NCBI GenBank assembly: GCA_016935365.1
Contig: JAFGRB010000192.1
Span: forward strand, 1 to 50,345
DNA: 50,345 nucleotides
Source: Deltaproteobacteria bacterium
GTDB lineage: Bacteria > Myxococcota > B64-G9
Direction of reading: 5' to 3'
Shown: positions 8,615 through 15,762 of the stretch, piece by piece
Position numbering within the stretch: the first letter of the stretch is position 1
Layout: every line of letters begins with the position of its first letter
Position numbers and translations under genes: made by a program
The notes under the pieces: model-generated
The model's database searches: none
What the model was told of the DNA's origin: nothing
The model's input: only the letters and a program-made list of their open reading frames with translations

Positions 8615-9040
8615 CTAGTCCAGCATCAGCACCAGGCTGAAGTAGTCGTCGAAGCGCAGGTAGTCGACCAGGGCCACCAGACCCAGGCCGACGCCCCCGG
8701 CCAGCAAGAGCGCCACCGCCACGGCCGCGGCGGGCCGCCCGGTCTCAGCCTGCAGCCCGGATGCGCGCCACAGGCCGCGCATCAAGAAGACCGCGCCCAG
8801 AAAGAGACCGGCGCAAGCCATGATCAGACCCGGCGTGGCCGCTGCGCCCGCCCGGCCCATGCGCATCGCGGCCAGCTCGGCCGCGGGGGAGGACCCGGCC
8901 TCGGCGATGGCTCGCTGCACCTCCGCCCGGCCCTGCGCATAGGCGGCCCAGGACCATGCCAGGCCGGCCAGAGAGGCCAAGAAGCTCGAGGCGGAGATGA
9001 CGAAGCTCGTCTTGTGGGAGGCGCCTCGCTCGCTCGTCAT
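8615..9040 (-). CDS. Small three-helix membrane protein, partner of the ExbD-like protein
   Basis: A 141-residue protein with three predicted membrane helices (about residues 10-33, 67-89, 103-127) and a 30-residue polar loop after the first. GGAGAGGAG lies ahead of the ATG. It is the first gene of a two-gene minus-strand operon with the ExbD-like protein, whose ribosome binding site overlaps this gene's stop. ExbB/TolQ/MotA proteins also have three helices, so this could be a much reduced stator partner, but I see no ExbB sequence signature; the assignment rests only on topology and neighbourhood. Confidence 0.6.
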   Translation of the reverse strand: MTSERGASHKTSFVISASSFLASLAGLAWSWAAYAQGRAEVQRAIAEAGSSPAAELAAMRMGRAGAAATPGLIMACAGLFLGAVFLMRGLWRASGLQAETGRPAAAVAVALLLAGGVGLGLVALVDYLRFDDYFSLVLMLD

Positions 9041-9160
9041 GAACCCGCTCCTCTCCCGACTGCTTTCGAACGACTTGCGCCCAGACGTTCTTACCTGTCG
9101 AGAGCGCAGCCGTATCGTTATTCTACAGCAGCTTCTGCATCCGTGCTATTTTATTCTGCG

Positions 9161-9484
9161 ATGCAAGCGCCTGCGCTGATCCTCGGCATGCTGGTGGGGC
9201 TGGCGGCGGCCCCGGCGGGTCGCGAGACGCCCGGGCCTCGCTGGCTGGCGTATGTCACCCGGGGCAAGACGAGCGCGATCTACCTGCGCAACCTGGTCAC
9301 CGGGAAGCAGCTCGCGGTCCGTCGGGTCGAGAGGCCCGGCCAGGGCTTCAGATGCCTGCAGTAGACCGCGGACGGCAGCCGGCTTGTCTATCTGACCCGG
9401 CCCGACGCCGACAGCACCGAGATCCCCGCATCTTCCAGCTCTTTCGGGAGGCCGGCAAGCTGGCGCCCTGACGGTTGACAGGCG
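9161..9484 (+). pseudogene. Chimeric gene remnant: truncated propeller-protein copy fused to a duplicated lipoprotein tail
   Basis: From the ATG at 9161 the frame encodes MQAPALILGML and continues as a close copy of the first 67 residues of the intact gene at 11256. Codon 68, TGG (Trp) in the intact gene, is TAG here (9362-9364). Nucleotide similarity continues past this stop to about 9420 (GACAGCACCGAG), then switches abruptly to the 3' end of the 4793-5788 lipoprotein gene: GATCCCCG, then 56 bases (9429-9484) matching 5746-5801 with two mismatches and including its stop. Relative to that source, 12 bp between two CCCG repeats (5734-5745) are missing. This is a recombination scar, unlikely to make a useful protein. 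The GTGCTATTTT promoter motif ahead of the ATG is still present. Confidence 0.88.
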
Positions 9485-9504
9485 AGTGCGAGCGGCGGCA
9501 GGAT
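9475..9504 (+). promoter_or_regulatory. Possible promoter created in the duplicated tail
   Basis: The duplicated segment reads TTGACA (9475-9480) where the source gene has TCGACA. CAGGAT lies 18 bp downstream (9499-9504), and the GTG start of the next gene is 6 nt after it. This fits a -35/-10 pair giving a leaderless message, but CAGGAT is a weak -10. Confidence 0.25.
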
Positions 9505-9510
9505 TCCAGG

Positions 9511-11220
9511 GTGAAGAGGAAACGGGATGCCGGGAAGAAGAGCGACGGCGCGGATCCGAAGCGCGGGTCCAGGCAGATCGAGCAACTCGTCTCGAAGTCG
9601 GCGAGCGCACGCGACGACGCCTACCTCCGCTTGAACGACTCGCTCTACGCTGACGGGAGCTGGACGGCCCCGGGGCTCGAGGCGATACCGCAGCTGCTGG
9701 ACATCGCGGAGTCGAGCAAGGAGGGCGCGCATCGAGCCATGTGGCTGCTCGCCGACATCCTCGCTGGCGGGCACGCGCGCGCCATCGAGCACGGCCTCGG
9801 CGAGGATGCGGCTGCGGCGGAGGCGGAGGTGGCTCGACGGCTCGATGCCCTGCTCGGTCAGCTCGCGAGCAGAGATCCGCGCCGTCGATCGGCAGCGGCG
9901 CTGGTGCTCGCGTTCGCCGAGGGCCAGGCAGGAAGAGTCGCCAGCGCGCTGGGCGCACGGCTCGCGGAGGAGAAGGACGCCTGCGCGAAGGCGAGCATGC
10001 TCATCGCGATGGCGCTTCTGGCGAAGTGGGCTGGAGCAGAAGTCGACGCCGATGCCATCCTCGCCGTGCGGCGAGAGCCCGACTCGGCGCTCGCTCGGGG
10101 AGCGGCCGCACTGGCGTCGCTGATGCTCGGAGCGCGCGGCTGGAAGAAGTCTCTCGGAGAGGGATTGAGAGACTGGCTCGTTGCGGACGTCGACCTGGAG
10201 GCCTTCCCCTGGTGCCGCGGCAATTCGCAGTGGTTGCTCGCGCAGGTCGCGCGCGCCGGAGGCGAGGGCGCCGTGGAGGAGAGCCTCGCGGCCCTCTGCG
10301 AGATCGCGAGGTCCGAGCCCGATCTCGACGCCGCGACGCGCGCCGCTCAGGCCGCGCAGTTCCTGTGCGGCTTCACGGAGCGCTGGCAGGAGACCGACGT
10401 CGCGCCCGTCGACGAGCTGGACGACAGGCAGAAGACAGTGGCGGAAGCCCTCGCGGCGCGGGATGGCTTGCGCGGCGTCGGCTGGGGCATGCCGCCTGCG
10501 GCGCGCGACCGCCGTGGTTGGCTGGGGCTGGCGCCCCCGAGGGTGATGGAGAAGCCCGTCCGCGGACAACCGCTGTGGCGTCTGTGGCGGTCGCTCGCGG
10601 AGCAAGGCCAGGCCGCGCAGGGCATACCGGAGTCGATCGCCGCGGATCTATCTCCCGCCGAGCAGCTCGACGCCGCCGTGGCGCTTCTGCTGGACGCCTA
10701 CCGGGTTCGGCAGCTCAGCGGAGCGTGGGTGTCCCTCGAGGACATGCTCGCCTTGCTGGAACGAGCGGGAGACGTGACGGACTGGGCGGTCTCGATGGCC
10801 GGCGAGCTGGGACCTCGGTTCGCGGCCCGGCACGAGGTGGAGTGCGGCATGCTCTTCGCCGCGCCGGCGGAGGTCGCCTTTCCGATCTTGCTCCCGATCG
10901 CACGCGCCGGACGCGCCATCGAGCCGGGCTGGGACGCCATGGTCCCCTGGGCGCCGGCGGAGCTCGCGCGTGAGCTTTTTTTACGAATGCCGGCCGAGCG
11001 GCGAGAGGAGCGCATCCATCAGCTCCTGACCGTCTTTCCCAGCATGGCCACGGAGTACGGGCTCGAGCAGGTCTTGCCGCTGCTGGACATCGTGTCCTCG
11101 GCGCGCATCGTCGCGGTGCTGGCAGGACGGCTCGGCAACAAGTTCGTGAAGCGGAAGCTGGGCGCGAAGAAGGTCGCGGCTCTTCGGGCTCAGCTGGATG
11201 GGGAAGCTCGTCGTTTCTAG
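9511..11220 (+). CDS. Large alpha-helical repeat-like protein, unknown function
   Basis: A 569-residue protein without signal peptide or membrane helices. The sequence is rich in Ala, Leu, Glu and Arg and breaks into helix-pair-like units (for example RRSAAALVLAFAEGQAGRVA and KASMLIAMALLAKWAGAEVD), as in HEAT or Armadillo-like scaffolds. A central less regular part (about 300-380) holds the Trp-rich RRGWLGL and PLWRLWRSL segments. The N-terminus is strongly basic (VKRKRDAGKKSDGADPKRG). I do not recognise a named family. The GTG at 9511 is preferred because the only earlier start, TTG at 9475, lies inside the duplicated tail of another gene; no strong Shine-Dalgarno sequence is present. The gene sits exactly between the truncated and intact copies of the propeller gene, so it may have been captured there. 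Confidence 0.7.
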   Translation: MKRKRDAGKKSDGADPKRGSRQIEQLVSKSASARDDAYLRLNDSLYADGSWTAPGLEAIPQLLDIAESSKEGAHRAMWLLADILAGGHARAIEHGLGEDAAAAEAEVARRLDALLGQLASRDPRRRSAAALVLAFAEGQAGRVASALGARLAEEKDACAKASMLIAMALLAKWAGAEVDADAILAVRREPDSALARGAAALASLMLGARGWKKSLGEGLRDWLVADVDLEAFPWCRGNSQWLLAQVARAGGEGAVEESLAALCEIARSEPDLDAATRAAQAAQFLCGFTERWQETDVAPVDELDDRQKTVAEALAARDGLRGVGWGMPPAARDRRGWLGLAPPRVMEKPVRGQPLWRLWRSLAEQGQAAQGIPESIAADLSPAEQLDAAVALLLDAYRVRQLSGAWVSLEDMLALLERAGDVTDWAVSMAGELGPRFAARHEVECGMLFAAPAEVAFPILLPIARAGRAIEPGWDAMVPWAPAELARELFLRMPAERREERIHQLLTVFPSMATEYGLEQVLPLLDIVSSARIVAVLAGRLGNKFVKRKLGAKKVAALRAQLDGEARRF

Positions 11221-11243
11221 CCCCCGGATGTTCAAGCCTGTGC

Positions 11244-11249
11244 TATCGT
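11244..11249 (+). promoter_or_regulatory. -10 element close to start codon (leaderless candidate)
   Basis: TATCGT at 11244-11249 within TGTGCTATCGT lies 6 nt before the ATG at 11256. Initiation about 7 nt after the hexamer would fall on the start codon. No Shine-Dalgarno sequence is present at normal spacing. A related GTGCTATTTT precedes the truncated copy at 9161. Confidence 0.4.
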
Positions 11250-11255
11250 TCGAGG

Positions 11256-12323
11256 ATGCAAGCGCCTGTATGGATCCTCTGTATGCTGGTGGGGCTGCTG
11301 GCGGCCCCGGCGGGTCCCGAGACGCCCGGGCCTCGTTGGCTGGCGTATGCCACCCGGGGCAAGACGAGTGCGATTTGCCTGCGCAACCTGGTCACCGGGA
11401 AAGAGAACACTGTCCGTCGGGTCGAGAGGCCTGGCCAGGGCTTCGACTGCCTGCAGTGGACCGCGGACGGCAGCCGGCTGGTCTTTTTTTCCCGGCCCGA
11501 CATCGACAGCACCGAGGTCGTGTCCTTCGATCCGGCCACCGGGCGCCAGACGGTCACCCGCCTGGGCCCGGAGATGGAAGGCGTGGAGTGCAGCGGCAGC
11601 ATCATCGATCCCGCGGGCCGCTACCTGGCGGTCGTGGATCGGGGCGGGCCGGCTCTGCGCGTGATCCGCCTGGGCCGCGGGGAGCAGGTGCTGGAGCGCG
11701 CGCTGCCGGGGGAGTGCTGCGAGGATGACGGCGGCGGCCTGGTGTGGCTGCCCGGCAAGGCGGACGGGCTGATGGTGTGGTGCCGCGAGCAGGTGCGGAT
11801 CATCGGCCTGAAGGGCGAGCAGCGGGTGCTGCGCACCGAGAGCCCAATCCGCTCCATCCTGGGCTGGGTGCCTGGGCGAAGGCGGTACCTGGTCGCCCGG
11901 GCAGATGGAAGCGGAGCGCCCGCCTTCTTCGATCCCCGGACCGCTGGCCTCGAGCCCATCGCAGCGCCAGCCGGCTTCTGGGCGCGCTACACCGTCCGCG
12001 CCATCGACCGGGCCGGGCGGGTGCTGGTCCTGGAGCAGGGCACCGACGAGAAGACGCGGTTTTTGACATGGCGCATCGGGAGCACACGGCCCGAGCCGTG
12101 GTTCGCCATGCGCTACACGGAGATCCCGACGCTGGCACCCCGGGTGCACAGCGGCACCGTGGCCCTGGTGGTCAAGGGCAGCACCTTCCTGATGCCGGGA
12201 GGCGACATCCACGTGGCCCGGGTGGGCGAGCGGCTCGGCCAGGCCGTGGCGAGGGCCCGCCGGCCTTCCCTCCGGGAGACGGTCACCTGCCACAGCCCGG
12301 TCTTGCGGCCCGCCGGGCCGTGA
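11256..12323 (+). CDS. Secreted beta-propeller (TolB/WD40-like) protein
   Basis: A 355-residue exported protein. The first 20 residues form a short signal sequence ending near AAPAG. The rest has TolB/WD40-like blade pieces: WTADGSRLVFFS, IIDPAGRYLAVVD, GLVWLPGKADGLMVW, each strand followed by a turn and a second strand. Such proteins usually bind ligands or partners in the periplasm; no catalytic residues are apparent. A truncated copy lies 2 kb upstream at 9161. The gene has no clear ribosome binding site and its GTGCTA promoter motif is almost on the ATG. It ends 12 bp before the convergent OmpA-family gene. Confidence 0.72.
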   Translation: MQAPVWILCMLVGLLAAPAGPETPGPRWLAYATRGKTSAICLRNLVTGKENTVRRVERPGQGFDCLQWTADGSRLVFFSRPDIDSTEVVSFDPATGRQTVTRLGPEMEGVECSGSIIDPAGRYLAVVDRGGPALRVIRLGRGEQVLERALPGECCEDDGGGLVWLPGKADGLMVWCREQVRIIGLKGEQRVLRTESPIRSILGWVPGRRRYLVARADGSGAPAFFDPRTAGLEPIAAPAGFWARYTVRAIDRAGRVLVLEQGTDEKTRFLTWRIGSTRPEPWFAMRYTEIPTLAPRVHSGTVALVVKGSTFLMPGGDIHVARVGERLGQAVARARRPSLRETVTCHSPVLRPAGP

Positions 12324-12335
12324 CGCGCCCGGTCG

Positions 12336-13175
12336 CTATCGAGCGCCGGTGCCGGGCTCTCGCTCGATCACCTCGAACTCCACCCAGCCGCCGCGCGCGT
12401 AGACCTTCCAGGCCGTCGGGGGCGGCCTCACCGCCCGCTCCGAGGCCGCGACGACCAGGCGCTCGGGCGCCACACCGAGGGCCACCAGCTTCTTCTTGAC
12501 CGCCTGCGCCCGCCCGAGCGCCAGCTTGCGCTTTTTGGGATCGCCCGGCCCCTCGTGGCCCAGCAGCTTGATTCGAAGATCGGGGTAGTCGGCCATGACC
12601 TCGGCCACCACTTTGAGAAGCGCCTTCTGCCGCCGGTCGAGGCGCGTCGAGCCCGGCCGGAAGCGGACGGTCTGTCTGGGCGTCGAGTGCGGCGCTGACG
12701 TGATCTGGACGGGCCGTAGTGATTCGTCCCGCTTTCGTATCCAGACCTCGATCCGACGGCACCGCTGCGGGCAGCCGTGCGGCTCGCAGTGGATCGGCCT
12801 GGTCTCGCCGTAGCCCACGGCGGTCAAGCGCCCGGGCGCGATGCCCTTGTCGACGAGGTACTGGCGGACCGCCGAAGCGCGGTCCTGGGTGAGCTGCCGG
12901 TTGAACTCGGAGGACCCGCGGCCGTCGGTGTGGGACTGGATCTCCACCTGCCGGATCGAGGCGTCGTTCGCGAGCAGCGCGGCGAGCTGGTCCAACACCC
13001 GGAAGGATTCGGGCCTGATGGTCGCCTTGCCCGTACGGAAGCGGATCTTCTCGAGCAGGCGGATCTGCTCGCCCTCGACCCGGACCAGCGGCTTGCTCTC
13101 CTGGGCTCGGAGCGGTCCGAGCCCGATGAGGAGGCAGGCTGCGAACGCGCGAATCGCGGCTGTGTTGGGGGTCAT
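12336..13175 (-). CDS. OmpA-family peptidoglycan-binding protein with two OmpA-like domains
   Basis: A 279-residue exported protein with a cleavable signal ending near LRAQ. GGGAGGGAG precedes the ATG at 13173-13175. Residues about 30-145 form a complete OmpA C-terminal-like domain: IRFRTGKATIRPES, then QIEVQSHTDGRG-type core (IQSHTDGRGS), RASAVRQYLVDKGI and VGYGETRP, which together bind the diaminopimelate of peptidoglycan. A second, degenerate OmpA-like domain follows (about 165-270): VRFRPGSTRLDRRQ, IKLLGHEGPGDPK and RAQAVKKKLVALGV, lacking the usual Asp-Arg pair in its binding loop. Two such domains in one short protein are uncommon. It probably tethers an outer-membrane complex to the cell wall. 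The next gene is divergent, 98 bp away. Confidence 0.85.
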   Translation of the reverse strand: MTPNTAAIRAFAACLLIGLGPLRAQESKPLVRVEGEQIRLLEKIRFRTGKATIRPESFRVLDQLAALLANDASIRQVEIQSHTDGRGSSEFNRQLTQDRASAVRQYLVDKGIAPGRLTAVGYGETRPIHCEPHGCPQRCRRIEVWIRKRDESLRPVQITSAPHSTPRQTVRFRPGSTRLDRRQKALLKVVAEVMADYPDLRIKLLGHEGPGDPKKRKLALGRAQAVKKKLVALGVAPERLVVAASERAVRPPPTAWKVYARGGWVEFEVIEREPGTGAR

Positions 13176-13195
13176 CGCACTCCCTCCCGTACTCG

Positions 13196-13252
13196 AGTAT
13201 ACGACAAAAGCGTCCGCTCTCCTTGCTTGCAAACGGATATCTGCTCCATTAT
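13196..13252. promoter_or_regulatory. Divergent promoter region
   Basis: For the minus-strand OmpA-family gene, TATACT is read from 13201 to 13196, without a clear -35. For the plus-strand gene at 13274, TTGCTT (13223-13228) and CATTAT (13247-13252) are 18 bp apart, followed by AGGAGG at 13264-13269. Confidence 0.4.
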
Positions 13253-13273
13253 CGAGGCTCCACAGGAGGCGCC

Positions 13274-14308
13274 ATGGAAGAGAACACGCGCGGTGTCTGG
13301 AAGGCTATGGCGATCGGGCCGGCGAGTTTGCTGGTCGTCGCCGCGCTCGTCTTGCTGCCGATTTGGTGCGAGTACCGCGAGGAGCTCCACGGGCACGGCG
13401 AGCAGCTCGACATGCTTTGGGCCGGCTGGGCTTTTCTGAGCATCGAGCGGGTCGAGCACGAAGACAGCCCGGACGGCTACCGGCTGTCGCTCGTCGACCC
13501 GCTGGGCGGCTCGCTGCTCACGCGCCGGGTGCTGGACGTGGAGTCCGGCCAGCCAGAGTGCCGCTTCGCCCCGCCGGGACGTCTTTGGTGTCGCTGGAAC
13601 GGCGAGATCAGCTTGCTGTCCGCCCAGAGCTTGCAGACCATCGCAGACTGGCAGGCGCTCCGCGGTCTGCACGCGAGCCTGAAGGGCGGCCTGTCCCCGT
13701 TCCAACCCCAGGTGGATCCGCAGAGCGGCGATCTCGTGGTGGGCACCAACGACGGGCTCCGGGTGCGGATCGATCCCAACCGGCTCGCCGCCGATCAGGC
13801 CGGGCAGGAGACGCGCTTTCCCGGCCTGGGCCAGCGATCCCAGGTGACGGCGAGCTCGCGCGAGCTGGATGAGGTGCGCTACGACTTCGAGGGCCACAGC
13901 GCGACCGACCGGCAGGTGCTCAGGCGCCGCGGCCCGCGCGACCGGGACTGGGTCGAGCTCCAGTTCAGCGCCGAGGCGGGTCCGGACAGCCCGGCCTCGG
14001 TCTCCTACCTCAAGGCCGAGCTCATTTGCCCGCAGGACACGCGCACCCGCGAGCCGGGCAGGCTCCAGGACCCGCCCGGCCTGCTGATCGCCCACCAGAC
14101 CAGCCTGGACGACGAGCAGGCGAGGCGGCTCGTCACCCGCGTGGATCTGGAGGGCAAGCCGCTTTGGACCTGCGAGCTGCCGCTCGCACAGATCGAGGCC
14201 GCCTTCCTGGGCGCTGACCGCCTGGTGTTCTCGCTCCGGCGCCGGGTCGAGCAGAGCCTGGCCGTCGATCTCGCCTCGGGCCGGCTGCTGTGGACCTACC
14301 CGCACTGA
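13274..14308 (+). CDS. Membrane-anchored protein with propeller-like periplasmic domain
   Basis: A 344-residue protein with one N-terminal membrane helix (about 9-29, IGPASLLVVAALVLLPIW) and a large periplasmic part. AGGAGG at 13264-13269 gives the ATG at 13274. The repeated pattern of a strand, DP and a strand (LSLVDPLGGSLLTRRVLD, VRIDPNRLA, AVDLASGRLLWTYPH) resembles PQQ- or PA2928-type propeller proteins, in which each blade compares a stored value with its label. It lacks the complete tryptophan docking motifs of PQQ enzymes. Function is unknown. It has its own promoter region shared with the divergent OmpA-family gene. Confidence 0.65.
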   Translation: MEENTRGVWKAMAIGPASLLVVAALVLLPIWCEYREELHGHGEQLDMLWAGWAFLSIERVEHEDSPDGYRLSLVDPLGGSLLTRRVLDVESGQPECRFAPPGRLWCRWNGEISLLSAQSLQTIADWQALRGLHASLKGGLSPFQPQVDPQSGDLVVGTNDGLRVRIDPNRLAADQAGQETRFPGLGQRSQVTASSRELDEVRYDFEGHSATDRQVLRRRGPRDRDWVELQFSAEAGPDSPASVSYLKAELICPQDTRTREPGRLQDPPGLLIAHQTSLDDEQARRLVTRVDLEGKPLWTCELPLAQIEAAFLGADRLVFSLRRRVEQSLAVDLASGRLLWTYPH

Positions 14309-14433
14309 CAGCGCGCTCTATCCTAACCGGCACAGTCGTCGAATAATCGCGGCACTTCCGTCATTTTGGGGCCTTTTTTGACGGATGCACCGTAAAAAAA
14401 AGACCATTTTCCGCTTGAAGGTCAAGTTCGACC
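14309..14433. other. AT-richer convergent intergenic region with stem-loop
   Basis: This gap between convergent genes stands out by its A and T runs (TTTTTT at 14374-14379 and an A run near 14394-14401). TCCGTCA (14357-14363) and TGACGGA (14379-14385) can pair into a 7-bp stem around a T-rich loop. It may serve as a terminator for either side, although no T run follows the stem on either strand. Confidence 0.4.
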
Positions 14434-15311
14434 CTAGTTCTTCAGCTGCTTGTAGCTCAGAAAGAAGCTGCCGCAGGGGTCGATCGGCTGGCCGATGATC
14501 ATCAGGACGTAGTTCCGGGGGGACTTCCAGCGCGTGAGCGCGTTCTTGCCCGAGCCCAGGCGCATGCTGGGAGGGCCATAGCGCCTCTTGGCCGCCTCGT
14601 ACACGGGCCCGTGGAGCGCCGGGTCTGCGAAACCCGCACTGATGGAGTCCAGGACAGCTTGATCATCTCGAGCCCGCGGTCCTCCTCGAGGGCCAGGATG
14701 CTGCCGGCCGCAGCCTCGGTATCCGGGCCGGGCCTGCCGGGCCGCGCCGAGGCCGGGACGACGATGAAGGCCGGGCTGCGGCCCAGCCGGCCGTCCGTGT
14801 AGCCCAGCGCGACCCGGCCGCAGCCCCAGGGGCTTCGCATGATGCTGAGGCCGAACTTCGGCGCCGTGCCCCAGGAGCTCGTCTGGACGCGGCCGGTCCG
14901 GACGAAGTCGGGCGTTCCGTGGCGCGCAGTCGCGAGCTGCACCAGCTTCTCGTAGGCCCCCGGGTCCTCGAAGCCGAAGACCATCATGGCCAGGCTGCCC
15001 CGGCTCACGGAGTAGCCCGCGCAGTCGGGCCGCAGGCCGAAGACATCGAAGGGGACCGCGTCCTGGTAGTAGTCCGAGAAGTCCCTGGCCTCGTGGCTGA
15101 GCTGCCAGTCTCCGATGATCGGGCGGGCCTTCTCCATGGGCAGCCCGAGCGGCAGGGCCTCGGGCACCGGGATCCTCTCCGCCTGCGGCCGGGCCGGGGC
15201 TCGGGCAGGGGCTCGGGCGGGCGGCTCCCGCCTCTCTTCAGGCGCTTGCTGGCCCTGGCAGCCGAGGGCGGCGGCCAGGAGGACGGTGCTCCATCTCACG
15301 GCTCGGCGCAT
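14434..15311 (-). pseudogene. Frameshifted lipoprotein gene
   Basis: The ATG at 15309-15311 has AAGGAG upstream and opens a lipoprotein signal ending AALGC (Cys18), followed by an Ala/Pro/Arg-rich linker. The frame reads sensibly to about LALEEDRGLEMI, then degrades to Arg-rich sequence and stops at 14502. From about 14,660 downward another frame carries clear protein sequence, AVLDSISAGFADPALHG then YEAAKRRYGPPSMRLG and MIIGQPIDPCGSFF, ending in TAG at 14434-14436. The offset equals loss of one base between about 14,640 and 14,700. The restored protein would be about 291 residues, of unknown function. A sequencing error is possible. Upstream is the Mth938-like gene, 31 bp away on the same strand. 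Confidence 0.78.
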
Positions 15312-15342
15312 CGCGCTTCGCTCCTTTGGAAAACAGGGCCCT

Positions 15343-15762
15343 TCAGCAGGTGATGTGGAAGATGGCGTTGATCTCGGGCCCGAAGTGAGCGTGGAAGTAC
15401 TCGACGGCCTCCTTTGTCTTCAGGATCACGAGCTGGACGTGCCTGCGCTCGGCCTCGGCCTCGAGCTCCGGGACCACGGGCAGCCGGCCGTACATGCCGG
15501 TGCCGATCACCAGGGTCTTGCACTTCCAGGGGATGGCCTCCTGGGGTGTCAGGGGCGTATGGCCGTACTTGTCTCGCTGCTTTTTCGACGGGCCCTTCTT
15601 GCGCTTGCGCACCTCGCCGCGCTCGATCACGATGTCGTGGTCGTAGACGCGGCCGCGGACCGTGATCTGACCGAACTTCTCGTAGACGATCTCGGGCGGC
15701 GAGGCGGGTTCGCCCTCGGCGGACAGCGAGGGGATGAGCAGCGTGAGCATGAGCAGGGTCAT
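15343..15762 (-). CDS. Mth938-like (DUF498) domain protein with signal peptide
   Basis: A 139-residue protein: a short hydrophobic leader (MTLLMLTLLIPSLSA) and then a nearly full Mth938-like/DUF498 domain. Recognisable pieces are FGQITVRGRVYDHDIVI, the basic KRKKGPSKK loop, GHTPLTPQEAIPW, TLVIGTGMYGRLPV and the strand before TKEAVEYF. Family members are small alpha/beta proteins of uncertain function (bacterial ones, mammalian AAMDC and the NDUFAF3 assembly factor) and are usually cytoplasmic or mitochondrial, so the export leader is notable. Its ATG overlaps the stop of the beta-helix lipoprotein (ATGA at 15759-15762), implying translational coupling. Confidence 0.82.
   Translation of the reverse strand: MTLLMLTLLIPSLSAEGEPASPPEIVYEKFGQITVRGRVYDHDIVIERGEVRKRKKGPSKKQRDKYGHTPLTPQEAIPWKCKTLVIGTGMYGRLPVVPELEAEAERRHVQLVILKTKEAVEYFHAHFGPEINAIFHITC

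Noticed and set aside
9161..9364. A real 67-residue secreted peptide gene
   Set aside because: Similarity to the intact gene continues beyond the TAG, so the stop is a mutation in a decaying copy.
14441..14460. TTGTAGCTCAG resembling a tRNA D-arm, with GTTCGA nearby
   Set aside because: Order and spacing do not form a cloverleaf, there is no acceptor stem, and the sequence is the reverse complement of the C-terminal codons of the frameshifted lipoprotein gene.
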